Below, one piece after another: positions 36,893-45,640 of a stretch of DNA of 64,000 bases. The DNA lies in the NCBI RefSeq assembly GCF_902859705.1, contig NZ_CADIJO010000009.1, forward strand, positions 124,001 to 188,000, written 5' to 3'. A model generated the notes under the pieces. The model saw nothing but the letters and a program-made list of their open reading frames with translations. It had not been told where the DNA came from and did no database searches. The stretch comes from Achromobacter deleyi (GTDB taxonomy: Bacteria > Pseudomonadota > Gammaproteobacteria > Burkholderiales > Burkholderiaceae_B). Numbering within the stretch: position 1 is the stretch's first letter; each line of letters begins with the position of its first letter. A program made the position numbers and the translations under genes.

Positions 36893-38055
36893 CGGTACTG
36901 CGCGGCCTGCGGGTCCTGGACCTGGGCAATTTCATTACGGCGCCGCTGGCCAGCATGCTGCTGGGCGAGCTGGGCGCCGACGTCATCAAGATCGAACGGC
37001 CGGACACGGGCGACCCGTTTCGCGCGTTCAAGGGCGGCCTGTACAGCACGCAGTTCCAGGCGCACAACCGCAACAAGCGCAGCCTGTCGCTGGACTACAC
37101 CCGGCCAGAAGGGCTGGCCGTGCTGGACCGGCTAGTGGCGCAGGCCGACGCGATCATCCTGAACATGCGCCCCGGCGTCGAAGACAAGCTGGGACTGGGC
37201 GCCGAGCGCCTGCAGGCGCTGAACCCGCGCCTGGTGGTGTGTTCGATCACGGGCTTCGGCGCCAGCGGGCCGTACGCGTCGCGGCCGGCCTACGACAACG
37301 TGGGGCAGGCCGCATCAGGCTGGCTATCCATGTTTCATGCCGGCGCGGACCCCAAGGTGGCCGGCCCGGCGGTGTCGGACGCGGTGGCCGGCCTGTATGC
37401 CGCGCTGGGCGTGCTGGGCGCGCTGGTCGAACGCGCGCAGACCGGGCGCGGTCGCAAGGTGGAAGTCAGCATGCTCGAGGCCATGATCGCCATGGCCTGT
37501 GAGCCGCTGGCCGCGATGATGGCAACCGGGCAGGCGCCCTCGCTGTACGGCCGGGCAGCCATGTCGCAGTCGTATGTGGTGACCTGCCGCGACCAGCGCC
37601 GCATCGGCCTGCACCTGTCGTCGCCGGAAAAGTTCTGGCGTGGTCTCGTGGCCGCCATCGAACGGCCCGATCTGCTGGCGGCGTATCCCACGCGCGCCGA
37701 ACGGGTCGAGCGCTACCCGGCGCTGGCCGCGACCCTGGCCGAGATATTCGCCGGGCAAGACCGCGATTACTGGGAACCGCGGCTGGAACGCCACGACGTG
37801 CCGTTCATGCCCGAACGCCGGCTGGACGAACTGGCGGACGACCCGCAGGTGCAGCACCAGGGCGTGTTCTACGAGCAGGTTCATCCGCGCCATGGCGCCT
37901 TGCGCGCGGCGCATCGGCCGGTGCGCTACGACGGCGACAACCGCAGCGATTTCCGGCCGCCGCCGGACCTGGGCGAACACACCGCCGAGGTCCTGCGCGA
38001 AGCCGGTCTATCGGCGCAGGACCTGGACATTCTGCAGCAGGCCGGGGTGGTCTGA
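36889..38055 (+). CDS. Family III (CaiB/BaiF) CoA-transferase
   Basis: The 388-residue protein has the CaiB/BaiF fold. N-terminal LRVLDLGNFITAPLASMLLG and GADVIKIE are the CoA-binding start, and Asp164 in GPAVSDAVAGLYAALGVLGA is the expected catalytic aspartate that forms the acyl anhydride. These enzymes swap CoA between an acyl-CoA donor and a free acid. It is shorter than formyl-CoA transferase (about 430) but normal for the family. It sits between the hydrolase (ATGA overlap) and a Bug gene. Confidence 0.93.
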   Translation: MTVLRGLRVLDLGNFITAPLASMLLGELGADVIKIERPDTGDPFRAFKGGLYSTQFQAHNRNKRSLSLDYTRPEGLAVLDRLVAQADAIILNMRPGVEDKLGLGAERLQALNPRLVVCSITGFGASGPYASRPAYDNVGQAASGWLSMFHAGADPKVAGPAVSDAVAGLYAALGVLGALVERAQTGRGRKVEVSMLEAMIAMACEPLAAMMATGQAPSLYGRAAMSQSYVVTCRDQRRIGLHLSSPEKFWRGLVAAIERPDLLAAYPTRAERVERYPALAATLAEIFAGQDRDYWEPRLERHDVPFMPERRLDELADDPQVQHQGVFYEQVHPRHGALRAAHRPVRYDGDNRSDFRPPPDLGEHTAEVLREAGLSAQDLDILQQAGVV

Positions 38056-38077
38056 CCCGCAACCAAGAGAGGCTTTC

Positions 38078-39052
38078 ATGTTCACTCGAATGCAATGCGC
38101 GCGCGGCCTGGCCGCGCTGGCGCTGGGGTTCCCTTGCGCGCTCGCTTTGGCGGCGTGGCCCGACAAGCCGGTGCGGCTGGTGGTCTCGTCGGGTGCGGGC
38201 GGCACGGCCGACATCCTGGCGCGGGCCGTGGCCGAGAAGCTGACGACGTCACTGGGCCAGACCTTCGTCGTAGAAAACAAGCCCGGCGCCGGCGGCCACC
38301 TGGGCGCGTCGCAGGTGGCGCGGTCGCGGGCGGATGGCTATGTGTTCCTGGTCAGCGGCAGTCCGACGCATTCGGTCGGGCCGCACCTGTACAAGAACCT
38401 GACCTACGACCCCATGCGCGACGTGCCGCCGGTGGCCATGGTGGCCGTGGCGCCCAACATGCTGGTGGTGGGGCCTGACGTGCCGGCCAATTCCGTGGCG
38501 GACCTGGTGGCCCTGGCCCGGCAAAAGCCCGATGAACTGACCTATTCGTCCGCCGGCCGCGGCACCTCGGGCCATCTGGCGGGCGCCATGCTGGCCAGCC
38601 TGGCGCATATCAAGATCAAGCACGTGCCCTACAACGCCGGGCCGGAGGCGGTGACGGCGGTCATGGCGGGCAACGTGTCCATGACGTTCTTCACGCTGCC
38701 CGGGGTGCTGCCCCAGGTGCAGGCGGGCAAGCTGCGGGCGCTGGCCGTCACCTCGCGCTCGCGGACCCCGCTGGCGCCGTCGGTGCCGACGGTGGCCGAG
38801 GCGGGCTATCCCGATTTCGAGGCGCTGGCCTGGTACGGCCTGTTCGCGCCCAAGGACACGCCGCCCGACGTGGTGGCGAAGTTGAGCGCCGAGATCGGCC
38901 GCATCGTGCAGCAGCCCGACATGCAGGCCCGGTTGACCCAGCTGGGCACCGAACCGCACTACCTGGACGCCGAGCAGGTCAAGGCGTTCGTGGCGGTGGA
39001 ATCGCCCAGGTGGAAGGCCTTGATCGACACCTTCGGCGCGGAGCAGGACTGA
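38078..39052 (+). CDS. Bug/TctC-family periplasmic receptor
   Basis: This 324-residue receptor has a signal peptide (ending near CALALA), then AWPDKPVRLVVSSGAGGTAD, VVENKPGAGGHLGASQ and the C-terminal Bug domain. AAGAGAGG lies 6 nt before the ATG. Its sequence differs clearly from the other receptors in the operon, so it probably recognises another ligand, not a duplicate. Its stop shares one base with the next start. Confidence 0.94.
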   Translation: MFTRMQCARGLAALALGFPCALALAAWPDKPVRLVVSSGAGGTADILARAVAEKLTTSLGQTFVVENKPGAGGHLGASQVARSRADGYVFLVSGSPTHSVGPHLYKNLTYDPMRDVPPVAMVAVAPNMLVVGPDVPANSVADLVALARQKPDELTYSSAGRGTSGHLAGAMLASLAHIKIKHVPYNAGPEAVTAVMAGNVSMTFFTLPGVLPQVQAGKLRALAVTSRSRTPLAPSVPTVAEAGYPDFEALAWYGLFAPKDTPPDVVAKLSAEIGRIVQQPDMQARLTQLGTEPHYLDAEQVKAFVAVESPRWKALIDTFGAEQD

Positions 39053-40167
39053 TGAATCGCCATTTTCCCGACGCCGAACCCATCACCGGCTGGCGCGTCT
39101 TTGTGCGCCGCCTGGCCTATGAACGCGCGGTGCAATGGAGCGACCTGACCGAAACGGCGGCCACGTTCGTGGTGCTGCGCATCGAAACGGCCTCGGGCTG
39201 CGCGGGTGCAGCCGAAGTGGCGGTCAAGCCGACCTGGGTGGGCGCCACGGCCGCCAGCCTGGTCTGCGCGCTGGCCGAGATGTTCGAACCGCTGGTGCGT
39301 GGCCACAACCTGTCCGACCCGCGCCAGCTGCGCACCGTGCTGGACGCCATTCCCGGCAACCAGCCGGCCAAGACGCTGATCGACAACGCCTGCTGGGACT
39401 GGCTGGGCGCCCGTACCGGCGTGCCGCTGTGGCGCCGGATGCAGGGGCGGGCGCAGGTGCCGGTGTCCTGGGCGGTGACCCGGCAACCGCCCGCCGCGAT
39501 GGCGCGCGAGGCGGCCGACATGATCGCGCGCCACGGCTTTCGCACGCTGAAGATCAAGGGCGGGCAGGGGATGGCGCTGGATCTGGCTTGCCTGGACGCC
39601 GTGCGGCAGGCGGTCGGCGATGGCGTCGCCCTGTACGTGGATGCCAACGGCGCGTATCCGGCGGCCGACGCCGCGGGGTACGCCAGCGCCCTGAGCCGGG
39701 CCGGCGCGGTCATGGTGGAGGACCCTTGCGCCTTCGTGCCGGACCAGGGCTACACGGCCTTGCAGCAATCGGTGAACGTGCCGCTGCTGGTCGATTTCGG
39801 CATGACCGGGGTGCGCGATGCGCATCTGTTCCTGGAACGCGGCGCGCGGGCCTTGAGCCTCAAGCCGGGGCGGTTCGGGCTGTCGGACGCGCTGCACATG
39901 CGGCAACTGGCGCAGGCCGCGAACGCCACGGCGGTAGCCGGGCTGATGGGCGAAAGCGCATTGGGCACCTGGGCGGGCCTGCAGTTCGCCGCCGCTTTGC
40001 CGCCCGCGGCCGTGCCGGCCGAATTGACCTGGTTCCTGGCGATGCGCGAACAGATGCTGGACGACGTGCCCGTCGTGGAGCAAGGCGCGATCGCCATGCC
40101 CGATTGGCCGTCCGTGTGCGAACGCATCGACTGGGCGGCGATGGCCGATGTGGAGGTGACGCGATGA
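39052..40167 (+). CDS. Enolase-superfamily enzyme (mandelate racemase/muconate lactonizing type)
   Basis: The 371-residue enzyme has a capping domain and a beta/alpha barrel with the full MLE-subgroup catalytic set: Lys167-x-Lys169 (LKIKGG), metal ligands Asp197 (YVDANG), Glu223 (VEDPC) and Asp248 (LLVDFG), and Lys271 (LSLKPG). All ligands are present, so it should be active on an alpha-proton of a carboxylate: lactonisation, racemisation, epimerisation or dehydration. The reaction cannot be read from these residues. The ATG overlaps the preceding stop by one base, and the stop overlaps the MaoC start. Confidence 0.93.
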   Translation: MNRHFPDAEPITGWRVFVRRLAYERAVQWSDLTETAATFVVLRIETASGCAGAAEVAVKPTWVGATAASLVCALAEMFEPLVRGHNLSDPRQLRTVLDAIPGNQPAKTLIDNACWDWLGARTGVPLWRRMQGRAQVPVSWAVTRQPPAAMAREAADMIARHGFRTLKIKGGQGMALDLACLDAVRQAVGDGVALYVDANGAYPAADAAGYASALSRAGAVMVEDPCAFVPDQGYTALQQSVNVPLLVDFGMTGVRDAHLFLERGARALSLKPGRFGLSDALHMRQLAQAANATAVAGLMGESALGTWAGLQFAAALPPAAVPAELTWFLAMREQMLDDVPVVEQGAIAMPDWPSVCERIDWAAMADVEVTR

Positions 40168-40625
40168 ATCCGGTGCCATTCCTGGAACTGACCGTGGGGT
40201 CCACCTACACCAGCACCGCCCGCACACTGACGCAGGCCGACCTGTCGCTGTCGTGCATGTTGACGGGTGACTGGCATCCCATTCACGCCGATGCCGACTA
40301 TTGCCGCGAACACGGTATCGAAGGCCCGATGTTCCACGGGCCCTACGGCATCCTGCTGGCGATGGGCATGTCGACCCGGCTGCCGGAATTCGCCGAGCCG
40401 GTGATCGGCGCCCTGGGCCTGCGCGACTGGCGCTACCGGCGTCCCCTGGTGGCGGGCGACACCGTGCGCGTGCGCACGTCCATCAGCGCCGCGCGGGTGG
40501 TGTCCGGTGGCGGGCGCGCCATCGTCGAACGTCATTTCGCGCTGCTGGATTCCCAGTCGCGCATCGTTCAAGAGGGCTACGGCAGCACGCTGCTGCGCCT
40601 GGCCAACGGAGAAGACACACCATGA
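40164..40625 (+). CDS. MaoC-like enoyl-CoA hydratase
   Basis: This 153-residue hot-dog-fold protein has the hydratase 2 motif Asp36-x4-His41 (TGDWHPIHAD), followed by GIEGPMFHGPYG, a typical MaoC signature. Such enzymes add water across a 2-enoyl-CoA; relatives include mesaconyl-CoA and itaconyl-CoA hydratases. It is coupled by overlap to the enolase-type gene (ATGA) and to the acyl-CoA ligase (ATGA), so its substrate is likely a CoA ester in the same route, perhaps the product of one of the acyl-CoA dehydrogenases. Confidence 0.92.
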   Translation: MNPVPFLELTVGSTYTSTARTLTQADLSLSCMLTGDWHPIHADADYCREHGIEGPMFHGPYGILLAMGMSTRLPEFAEPVIGALGLRDWRYRRPLVAGDTVRVRTSISAARVVSGGGRAIVERHFALLDSQSRIVQEGYGSTLLRLANGEDTP

Positions 40626-42193
40626 TTCTGGGCGACATCATCGAGCGCAACGCGCGCTGCTATCGCGACCATCCGGCCTTTCTGTTCGAGGGCCGCCGCA
40701 TCACCCATGGCGAATTCGCCGAACGCGTGCGGCGCCTGTGCAACGCCCTGATCGCGCGGGGGCTGCAACGCGGCAGCCGCATCGCCATCCTGGCGCAGAA
40801 CTGCCCCGAATACCTGGAGCTCTATGCCGCCGCGGGCATGGGCGGCTTCATCGCCGTGGGCATCAACTACCGGCTGGGCGTGGCTGACCAGGCCGCCATT
40901 CTGCGCGACTGCGAGCCGGCGCTGCTGATTCATGAGCCCGAGTATGCCGAGGCCGTGGCGGCCTTGCGCCCCGCGCTGCCGCCGCAGGCCCAGGTGCTGT
41001 GCCTGGGGGCCGGGCAGGGCAGTGACGCTGGCCAAGGGGCCGACCGCTACGAAGCCGCCCTGGCCGCCGCCAGCACGCAGCCGCCGCCCTGGCGGGCCCA
41101 GGCCGACGACACCCTGCTGCTGATCTACACCAGCGGCACCACGGGCGTGCCCAAGGGCGTCATGCTGGCCAATGGCGCGCAGGTCGAGCAGGCCCGCATG
41201 CTGGCGCTGACCCACGCCAGCGGGCAAGACGACCGCATGCTGATCGTGATGCCGCTGTATCACATCGGCGGCACCACGGAACTGCTCAGCTACCTGATTG
41301 GCGGCGCGACCATCGTGCTGCATCGCCGCTTCGACGCCCGCGACATCCTCGCCAGCATCGCGGCCCATCGCGTGACGGCGGCGCATTTCGCGCCCATCAT
41401 GATCCAGGCGCTGGTCGATGCGCAGGCCGAGGCGCCCGTCGACGTGTCCAGCCTGCGGGTGGCCTGCTATGCGTCGGCGCCGATGTCGGTGGCCTTGTCG
41501 CGGCGGGCGCGCGCGACCTTCGGGCCGATCTTCATGCAGACCTACGGCATGACCGAACACGGCCCGGGCACTGTGCTGCTGAAGCACCAGCACCTGCCCG
41601 ACGGCTCGGCCGCTGAGGCGGCGCGCATGGCGTCGGCCGGCCAGCCGATCCTGGGCGTGGACCTGCGCATCGTCGACGATGCCGGCGCCGTGCTGGCCGA
41701 CGGCCAGGTGGGCGAAATCCAGATGCGTTCGGCCGCGATCATGCAGGGTTATTGGCGCAAACCAAGCGAAACGGCCGCGGCGCTGGTGGATGGCTGGATG
41801 AAGACGGGCGATGTCGGCTATGTCGATCCGGACGGCTACCTCTTCATCGTCGACCGCAAGAAAGACATGATCATCTCGGGCGGCGAAAACATCTATTCCC
41901 GCGAGGTCGAAGAGACGCTGATGCGGCATCCGGCCGTACGCGAGGCCGCCGTCATCGGCGTGCCGGACGAGAAATGGGGCGAATCCGTCAAGGCCTTCGT
42001 GGTGCGCCAGCCGGGCGCCGACGTCGACGAAGCCGACCTCGTCCAGCACTGCCGCGACCACATCGCCAGCTACAAGAAGCCGCGCAGCGTCGAGTTCCTG
42101 GATGCGCTGCCGCGCATGGCCAGCACCAGCAAAGTGGACAAGAAAGCCTTGCGGGCCCCGTACTGGGACCGCGCCGGCAGACAGGTGGCCTGA
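40622..42193 (+). CDS. AMP-forming acyl-CoA synthetase
   Basis: The 523-residue ligase belongs to the ANL superfamily. The phosphate loop is LIYTSGTTGVPKGV, the adenine motif is MQTYGMTEHG, the hinge is GDVGYVDPDGYLFIVDRKKD, and the C-terminal catalytic lysine is in ASTSKVDKKAL. It activates an organic acid to its CoA ester with ATP. Together with the CoA-transferase it gives the operon two ways to make CoA esters. Length and motifs fit long- or medium-chain/aromatic members; the acid is unknown. Confidence 0.94.
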   Translation: MILGDIIERNARCYRDHPAFLFEGRRITHGEFAERVRRLCNALIARGLQRGSRIAILAQNCPEYLELYAAAGMGGFIAVGINYRLGVADQAAILRDCEPALLIHEPEYAEAVAALRPALPPQAQVLCLGAGQGSDAGQGADRYEAALAAASTQPPPWRAQADDTLLLIYTSGTTGVPKGVMLANGAQVEQARMLALTHASGQDDRMLIVMPLYHIGGTTELLSYLIGGATIVLHRRFDARDILASIAAHRVTAAHFAPIMIQALVDAQAEAPVDVSSLRVACYASAPMSVALSRRARATFGPIFMQTYGMTEHGPGTVLLKHQHLPDGSAAEAARMASAGQPILGVDLRIVDDAGAVLADGQVGEIQMRSAAIMQGYWRKPSETAAALVDGWMKTGDVGYVDPDGYLFIVDRKKDMIISGGENIYSREVEETLMRHPAVREAAVIGVPDEKWGESVKAFVVRQPGADVDEADLVQHCRDHIASYKKPRSVEFLDALPRMASTSKVDKKALRAPYWDRAGRQVA

Positions 42194-42227
42194 CGGCCAT
42201 CCCGAAAAGACCAACGAGGAGACAGGC

Positions 42228-43214
42228 ATGGGCAGCTACAGGATGTGGGCGGCGGGCATGGCCGCATTGGCGCTGAGCGCGGGGCAGGTGACACAGGCGG
42301 CGCCGGGCGAGGCGTTTCCGACAAAGATGGTGCGCATCGTGGTGCCGTTCACGGCCGGCGGGCTGGCCGACGTGCTGGCCCGCGGCCTGGCGCAGGAATT
42401 GGGCGTACGCTGGTCGCAGCCCGTCATCATCGAGAACCGGCCGGGCGCCAATACCATCATTGCAGCGGAATACGTGGCGCGCTCGCAGCCCGACGGCTAC
42501 ACCTTGCTGATGGCCAACGACCCGACGCTGTCGTCCAACCAGTACCTGTACCGCAAGCTGCCCTACGACCCCGTCAAGAGCTTCACGCCGGTGGCGGGGG
42601 TGGCGCAGACCCGCGAAATCCTGCTGGTCGCCAAGGACTTTCCCGTTCAAAGCGTGGCTGACCTGGTGGCGCAGGCCAAGGCCCGGCCCGGCCACGTGAC
42701 CTACGGGTCGTATGGCCAGGGCAGCAAGGCCCACCTGGACGCCGCGGCGTTTTCCGCCCAGGCGGGCGTCGAACTGAATCATGTGCCGTACAAGGGCGTG
42801 GCCGACGTGATGACGGCGCTGGCGGGCGGGCAGATCAATATGGCCATGGTGGGCGTGCCGCCGTCCATTCCCATGGTCAAGGGCGGCAAGGTGCGCCTGT
42901 TGGCCGTGGCCGCGCCGCAGCGGATCGCGGCGTTTCCCGATACGCCCACGTTCGCCGAGCTGGGCTTGCCCCAGATGGTGTCGCAGTCGTGGTTCGGCGT
43001 GGTGGCGCCCGCGGGCACGCCGCCGGCCGTGGTGGCCGACATCGCGGCGGCCGTGCGCCAGGTGATCGCGCAGCCCGCCTTCCAGGAAAAGACCATCACC
43101 AGCGTGGGGCTGGAGCCGCTGGACCTGGGGCCGGACGCGTTTGCGCGCTTTCTGGAACGCGACCGCCAGGAATACGAACACGTCATTCGCGGCCTGAACG
43201 TCAAGCTGGACTAG
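42228..43214 (+). CDS. Bug/TctC-family periplasmic receptor
   Basis: The 328-residue receptor has a signal peptide (ending around VTQAAPGEA), the motif VRIVVPFTAGGLADVLARGLAQ and IIENRPGANTIIAAEYVARS. AACGAGGAGAC precedes the ATG. This third Bug receptor of the operon follows the ligase by 34 nt and precedes the second acyl-CoA dehydrogenase by 46 nt. Three non-identical receptors in one operon suggest either several related substrates or recruitment to a permease outside the window. Confidence 0.94.
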   Translation: MGSYRMWAAGMAALALSAGQVTQAAPGEAFPTKMVRIVVPFTAGGLADVLARGLAQELGVRWSQPVIIENRPGANTIIAAEYVARSQPDGYTLLMANDPTLSSNQYLYRKLPYDPVKSFTPVAGVAQTREILLVAKDFPVQSVADLVAQAKARPGHVTYGSYGQGSKAHLDAAAFSAQAGVELNHVPYKGVADVMTALAGGQINMAMVGVPPSIPMVKGGKVRLLAVAAPQRIAAFPDTPTFAELGLPQMVSQSWFGVVAPAGTPPAVVADIAAAVRQVIAQPAFQEKTITSVGLEPLDLGPDAFARFLERDRQEYEHVIRGLNVKLD

Positions 43215-43260
43215 GGACGCGAATTTCATTGATACCCAGGCCCAAACCCCCGGAGGCCCC

Positions 43261-44433
43261 ATGGATTTCGAATTGCCATCCGAATTGCGCCAGCTGCGCG
43301 ATTCCACCCGCCGTTTCGTCGCTGAAGCGCTGATGCCGCTGGAGGCCCGCTACGCCAACGAGCCCGACATTCCCGATGACGTGCGCCGCGGCTTGCAGGA
43401 CCAGGCCAAGGCGCTGGGATTCTGGGCCTTTGACCTGCCCGAATCCGTGGGCGGCGGTGGCATCGGCGCCGTGGGCCGGTGCGTGGTGTTCGAAGAACTG
43501 GCCCGCTGCAACGTGCCCGCCTTCCGGGCGCCGACCGTCTTCACGCCTTACCTTGGGCCGGTGCTGTTCCATGGCGACGCCCGCCAGCAGGCGCAGTACC
43601 TGATGCCGGTCGTTCGTGGCGACAAGCGCACCTGCTTTGCGCTGACCGAGGCCGAAGCCGGCTCGGACCCCGCCGGCATGAAAACCACCGCGGTGGCCGA
43701 CGGCGGCGATTTCGTCATCAACGGCGCCAAGATCTTCATCACCGGCGCCGACAAGGCCGATTTCGTGCAGCTGTTTGCCCGCACGCGGGTCGATGGCAAA
43801 GACCAGGGCGTGTCGTGTTTTCTGGTCGACCGCGGCACGCCGGGCATGCGGCTGGGCCAGTCATTCGACCTGATGTCGCCCGACAAGCCCTGGGAACTGC
43901 TGTTCGAGAACGTGCGCGTAGCGGCCAGCCAGGTCGTCGGCGGCGTCGGCCAGGGCTGGCAACTGGCCCGGGAATTCCTGGACGCCGGCCGCCTGTCCCA
44001 TGGCCCCAAGGCCATCGGCCGCGCCCAACGCGCACTGGACCTGGCCATTGCCTACGCCAATACCCGCCACACCTTTGGCCAGCCGTTGGCCCAGCGTCAG
44101 GCGATCCAATGGATGATCGCGGATTCCACCGTCGAGCTGCATGCCGCGCGTACGCTGGTCCATCACGCGGCCTGGAAGGCCGAGCAGGGCTTGAACTATC
44201 ATCTCGAAGCGTCCGCCGTGAAGCTCTTTGCCGACGACATGCTGGTCAGGGTGGTGGATCGGGCGATCCAGATCCACGGCGGCGTGGGCCTGTCGCGCGA
44301 ACTGCCGCTGGAACTGATGTTTCGCGACGCACGCAGCCGGACCATCACCGAAGGGTCGTCCGAAATGCAGCGCACCATCATTGCGACGGGCGTGCTGTCC
44401 GGGCGGGAAAGGGTGGACCGCTTCGATACCTGA
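43261..44433 (+). CDS. Acyl-CoA dehydrogenase
   Basis: This 390-residue dehydrogenase has the middle-domain motif FALTEAEAGSDPAGMKTTAV and the C-terminal signature RDARSRTITEGSSEMQRTII, where Glu of TEGS fills the position of the medium-chain catalytic base. The first dehydrogenase of this operon has Tyr there, so the two probably act on different acyl-CoAs. GGAGG lies just before the ATG. It closes the enzyme part of the operon, followed after 51 nt by the LysR gene. Confidence 0.93.
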   Translation: MDFELPSELRQLRDSTRRFVAEALMPLEARYANEPDIPDDVRRGLQDQAKALGFWAFDLPESVGGGGIGAVGRCVVFEELARCNVPAFRAPTVFTPYLGPVLFHGDARQQAQYLMPVVRGDKRTCFALTEAEAGSDPAGMKTTAVADGGDFVINGAKIFITGADKADFVQLFARTRVDGKDQGVSCFLVDRGTPGMRLGQSFDLMSPDKPWELLFENVRVAASQVVGGVGQGWQLAREFLDAGRLSHGPKAIGRAQRALDLAIAYANTRHTFGQPLAQRQAIQWMIADSTVELHAARTLVHHAAWKAEQGLNYHLEASAVKLFADDMLVRVVDRAIQIHGGVGLSRELPLELMFRDARSRTITEGSSEMQRTIIATGVLSGRERVDRFDT

Positions 44434-44484
44434 CCCCTCCGACCCGCCCGCGGCGCGGCCGGCCACCGCGTGACGGACATTGCG

Positions 44485-45450
44485 ATGAATATCGAGAACA
44501 TCGACCTGAACCTGCTGGTGGCCTTCGACGCCATGATGCAAGAGCGCAATGTCACTCGCGCCGGTTTGCGCATCGGCCTGACGCAGCCGTCGATGAGCCA
44601 CGCGCTGGTCCGCCTGCGGCAGCTGTGCGGCGACCCCCTGTTCGTGCGGGTGAAGAGCGGCATGGAACCCACGCCCTTTGCCCATCGCATCGCGCCCAGC
44701 GTACGGGCCGGGCTGGCCGTGTTGCAGGCCGGGCTGCAGAACGCTGTGCCGTTCGACCCCGCGCAGTCCGGCCGTACCTTCGAGGTGCTGCTCAGCGACC
44801 TGGGCGAAGTCGTGTTCCTGCCGCGCCTGATGCAGCATCTGAAGGCGGTGGCGCCCGGCGTCAGCCTGCGCATCCGGCAACTGCCGCGCGAAAGCTATCG
44901 CGAAGCGCTGGAAGCCGAAGACGCCGACCTGGCCATCGGCTTTCTGCCGGCCTTGACCGCCGGCTTCTATCAGCAACGCCTGTTTGGCGACCATTACGTC
45001 TGCCTGATGCGCGCCGGGCATCCCCGCATCGGCCAGCGGCTGGACATCGAGCAATTCGCCGCCGAGTCCCACGTCATGATTGAGCCGGCGGGGTCGCGCT
45101 ACCGCCGCGCCTCGCCGCAATCGTCCACGACCACGCTGATCGAGCAATACCTGGAAAAGCAGGGCCTGCGCCGCCACATCGCGCTGCGCGTGCCGCATTT
45201 CACGGTGGTGCCGGAAATCATCGAAACCAGCGACCTGCTGGCCGTGCTGCCCGGCACGGTGGCGCGCATCATGGCGCCGCAACGGCGCATCAAGATCCTG
45301 CCGCTGCCGCTGGAAAACCCGCCCGGCTTCGAGGTCAAGCAGTTCTGGCACGAACGCAGCCACCAGGACGAAGGCACCCGCTGGCTGCGCGGCGTCATCG
45401 CCGACCTGTTCATGGAAGACCGCTCGCCGGTGTTGCCGTCGGCCGACTGA
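44485..45450 (+). CDS. LysR-family transcriptional regulator
   Basis: The 321-residue regulator starts at ATG 44485 (MNIENIDLNLLVAFDAMMQE); an in-frame GTG five codons earlier is possible. Residues 19-50 hold the LysR helix-turn-helix (RAGLRIGLTQPSMSHALVRL), followed by a periplasmic-binding-like effector domain. It lies at the 3' end of the catabolic operon on the same strand and is the obvious candidate to sense a pathway intermediate and act at the dyad 118 bp before the first gene. Confidence 0.92.
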   Translation: MNIENIDLNLLVAFDAMMQERNVTRAGLRIGLTQPSMSHALVRLRQLCGDPLFVRVKSGMEPTPFAHRIAPSVRAGLAVLQAGLQNAVPFDPAQSGRTFEVLLSDLGEVVFLPRLMQHLKAVAPGVSLRIRQLPRESYREALEAEDADLAIGFLPALTAGFYQQRLFGDHYVCLMRAGHPRIGQRLDIEQFAAESHVMIEPAGSRYRRASPQSSTTTLIEQYLEKQGLRRHIALRVPHFTVVPEIIETSDLLAVLPGTVARIMAPQRRIKILPLPLENPPGFEVKQFWHERSHQDEGTRWLRGVIADLFMEDRSPVLPSAD

Positions 45451-45640
45451 TTCCGGCCATCTGCGCTGCGGGGCCGCGGCGCAAACCCCTTCATTGCATT
45501 GCCTCGGGACGTGAGAACGACCCGGGAAATCCCTGACGCTGCCCGCGTTGCCGTAATTGCCAGCGCCCCGCTAGAATATTTTTATGAAGTATGTGGGTAT
45601 TGCATAACAATACCTTAACGATTCTAGCCGGAAGGAAGTC
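45451..45640 (+). promoter_or_regulatory. Promoter and nested dyads of the amidase/ABC operon
   Basis: A sigma-70-like promoter is visible: TTGCCG at 45548-45553, an 18-bp spacer, and TAGAAT at 45572-45577. GCTAGAAT (45570-45577), covering the -10, is the exact inverse of ATTCTAGC (45621-45628). Inside it GGTATTG-CATAA-CAATACC (45596-45614) forms a second perfect dyad in the leader. A GC hairpin without T-run (45462-45483) follows the LysR stop. Confidence 0.6.
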
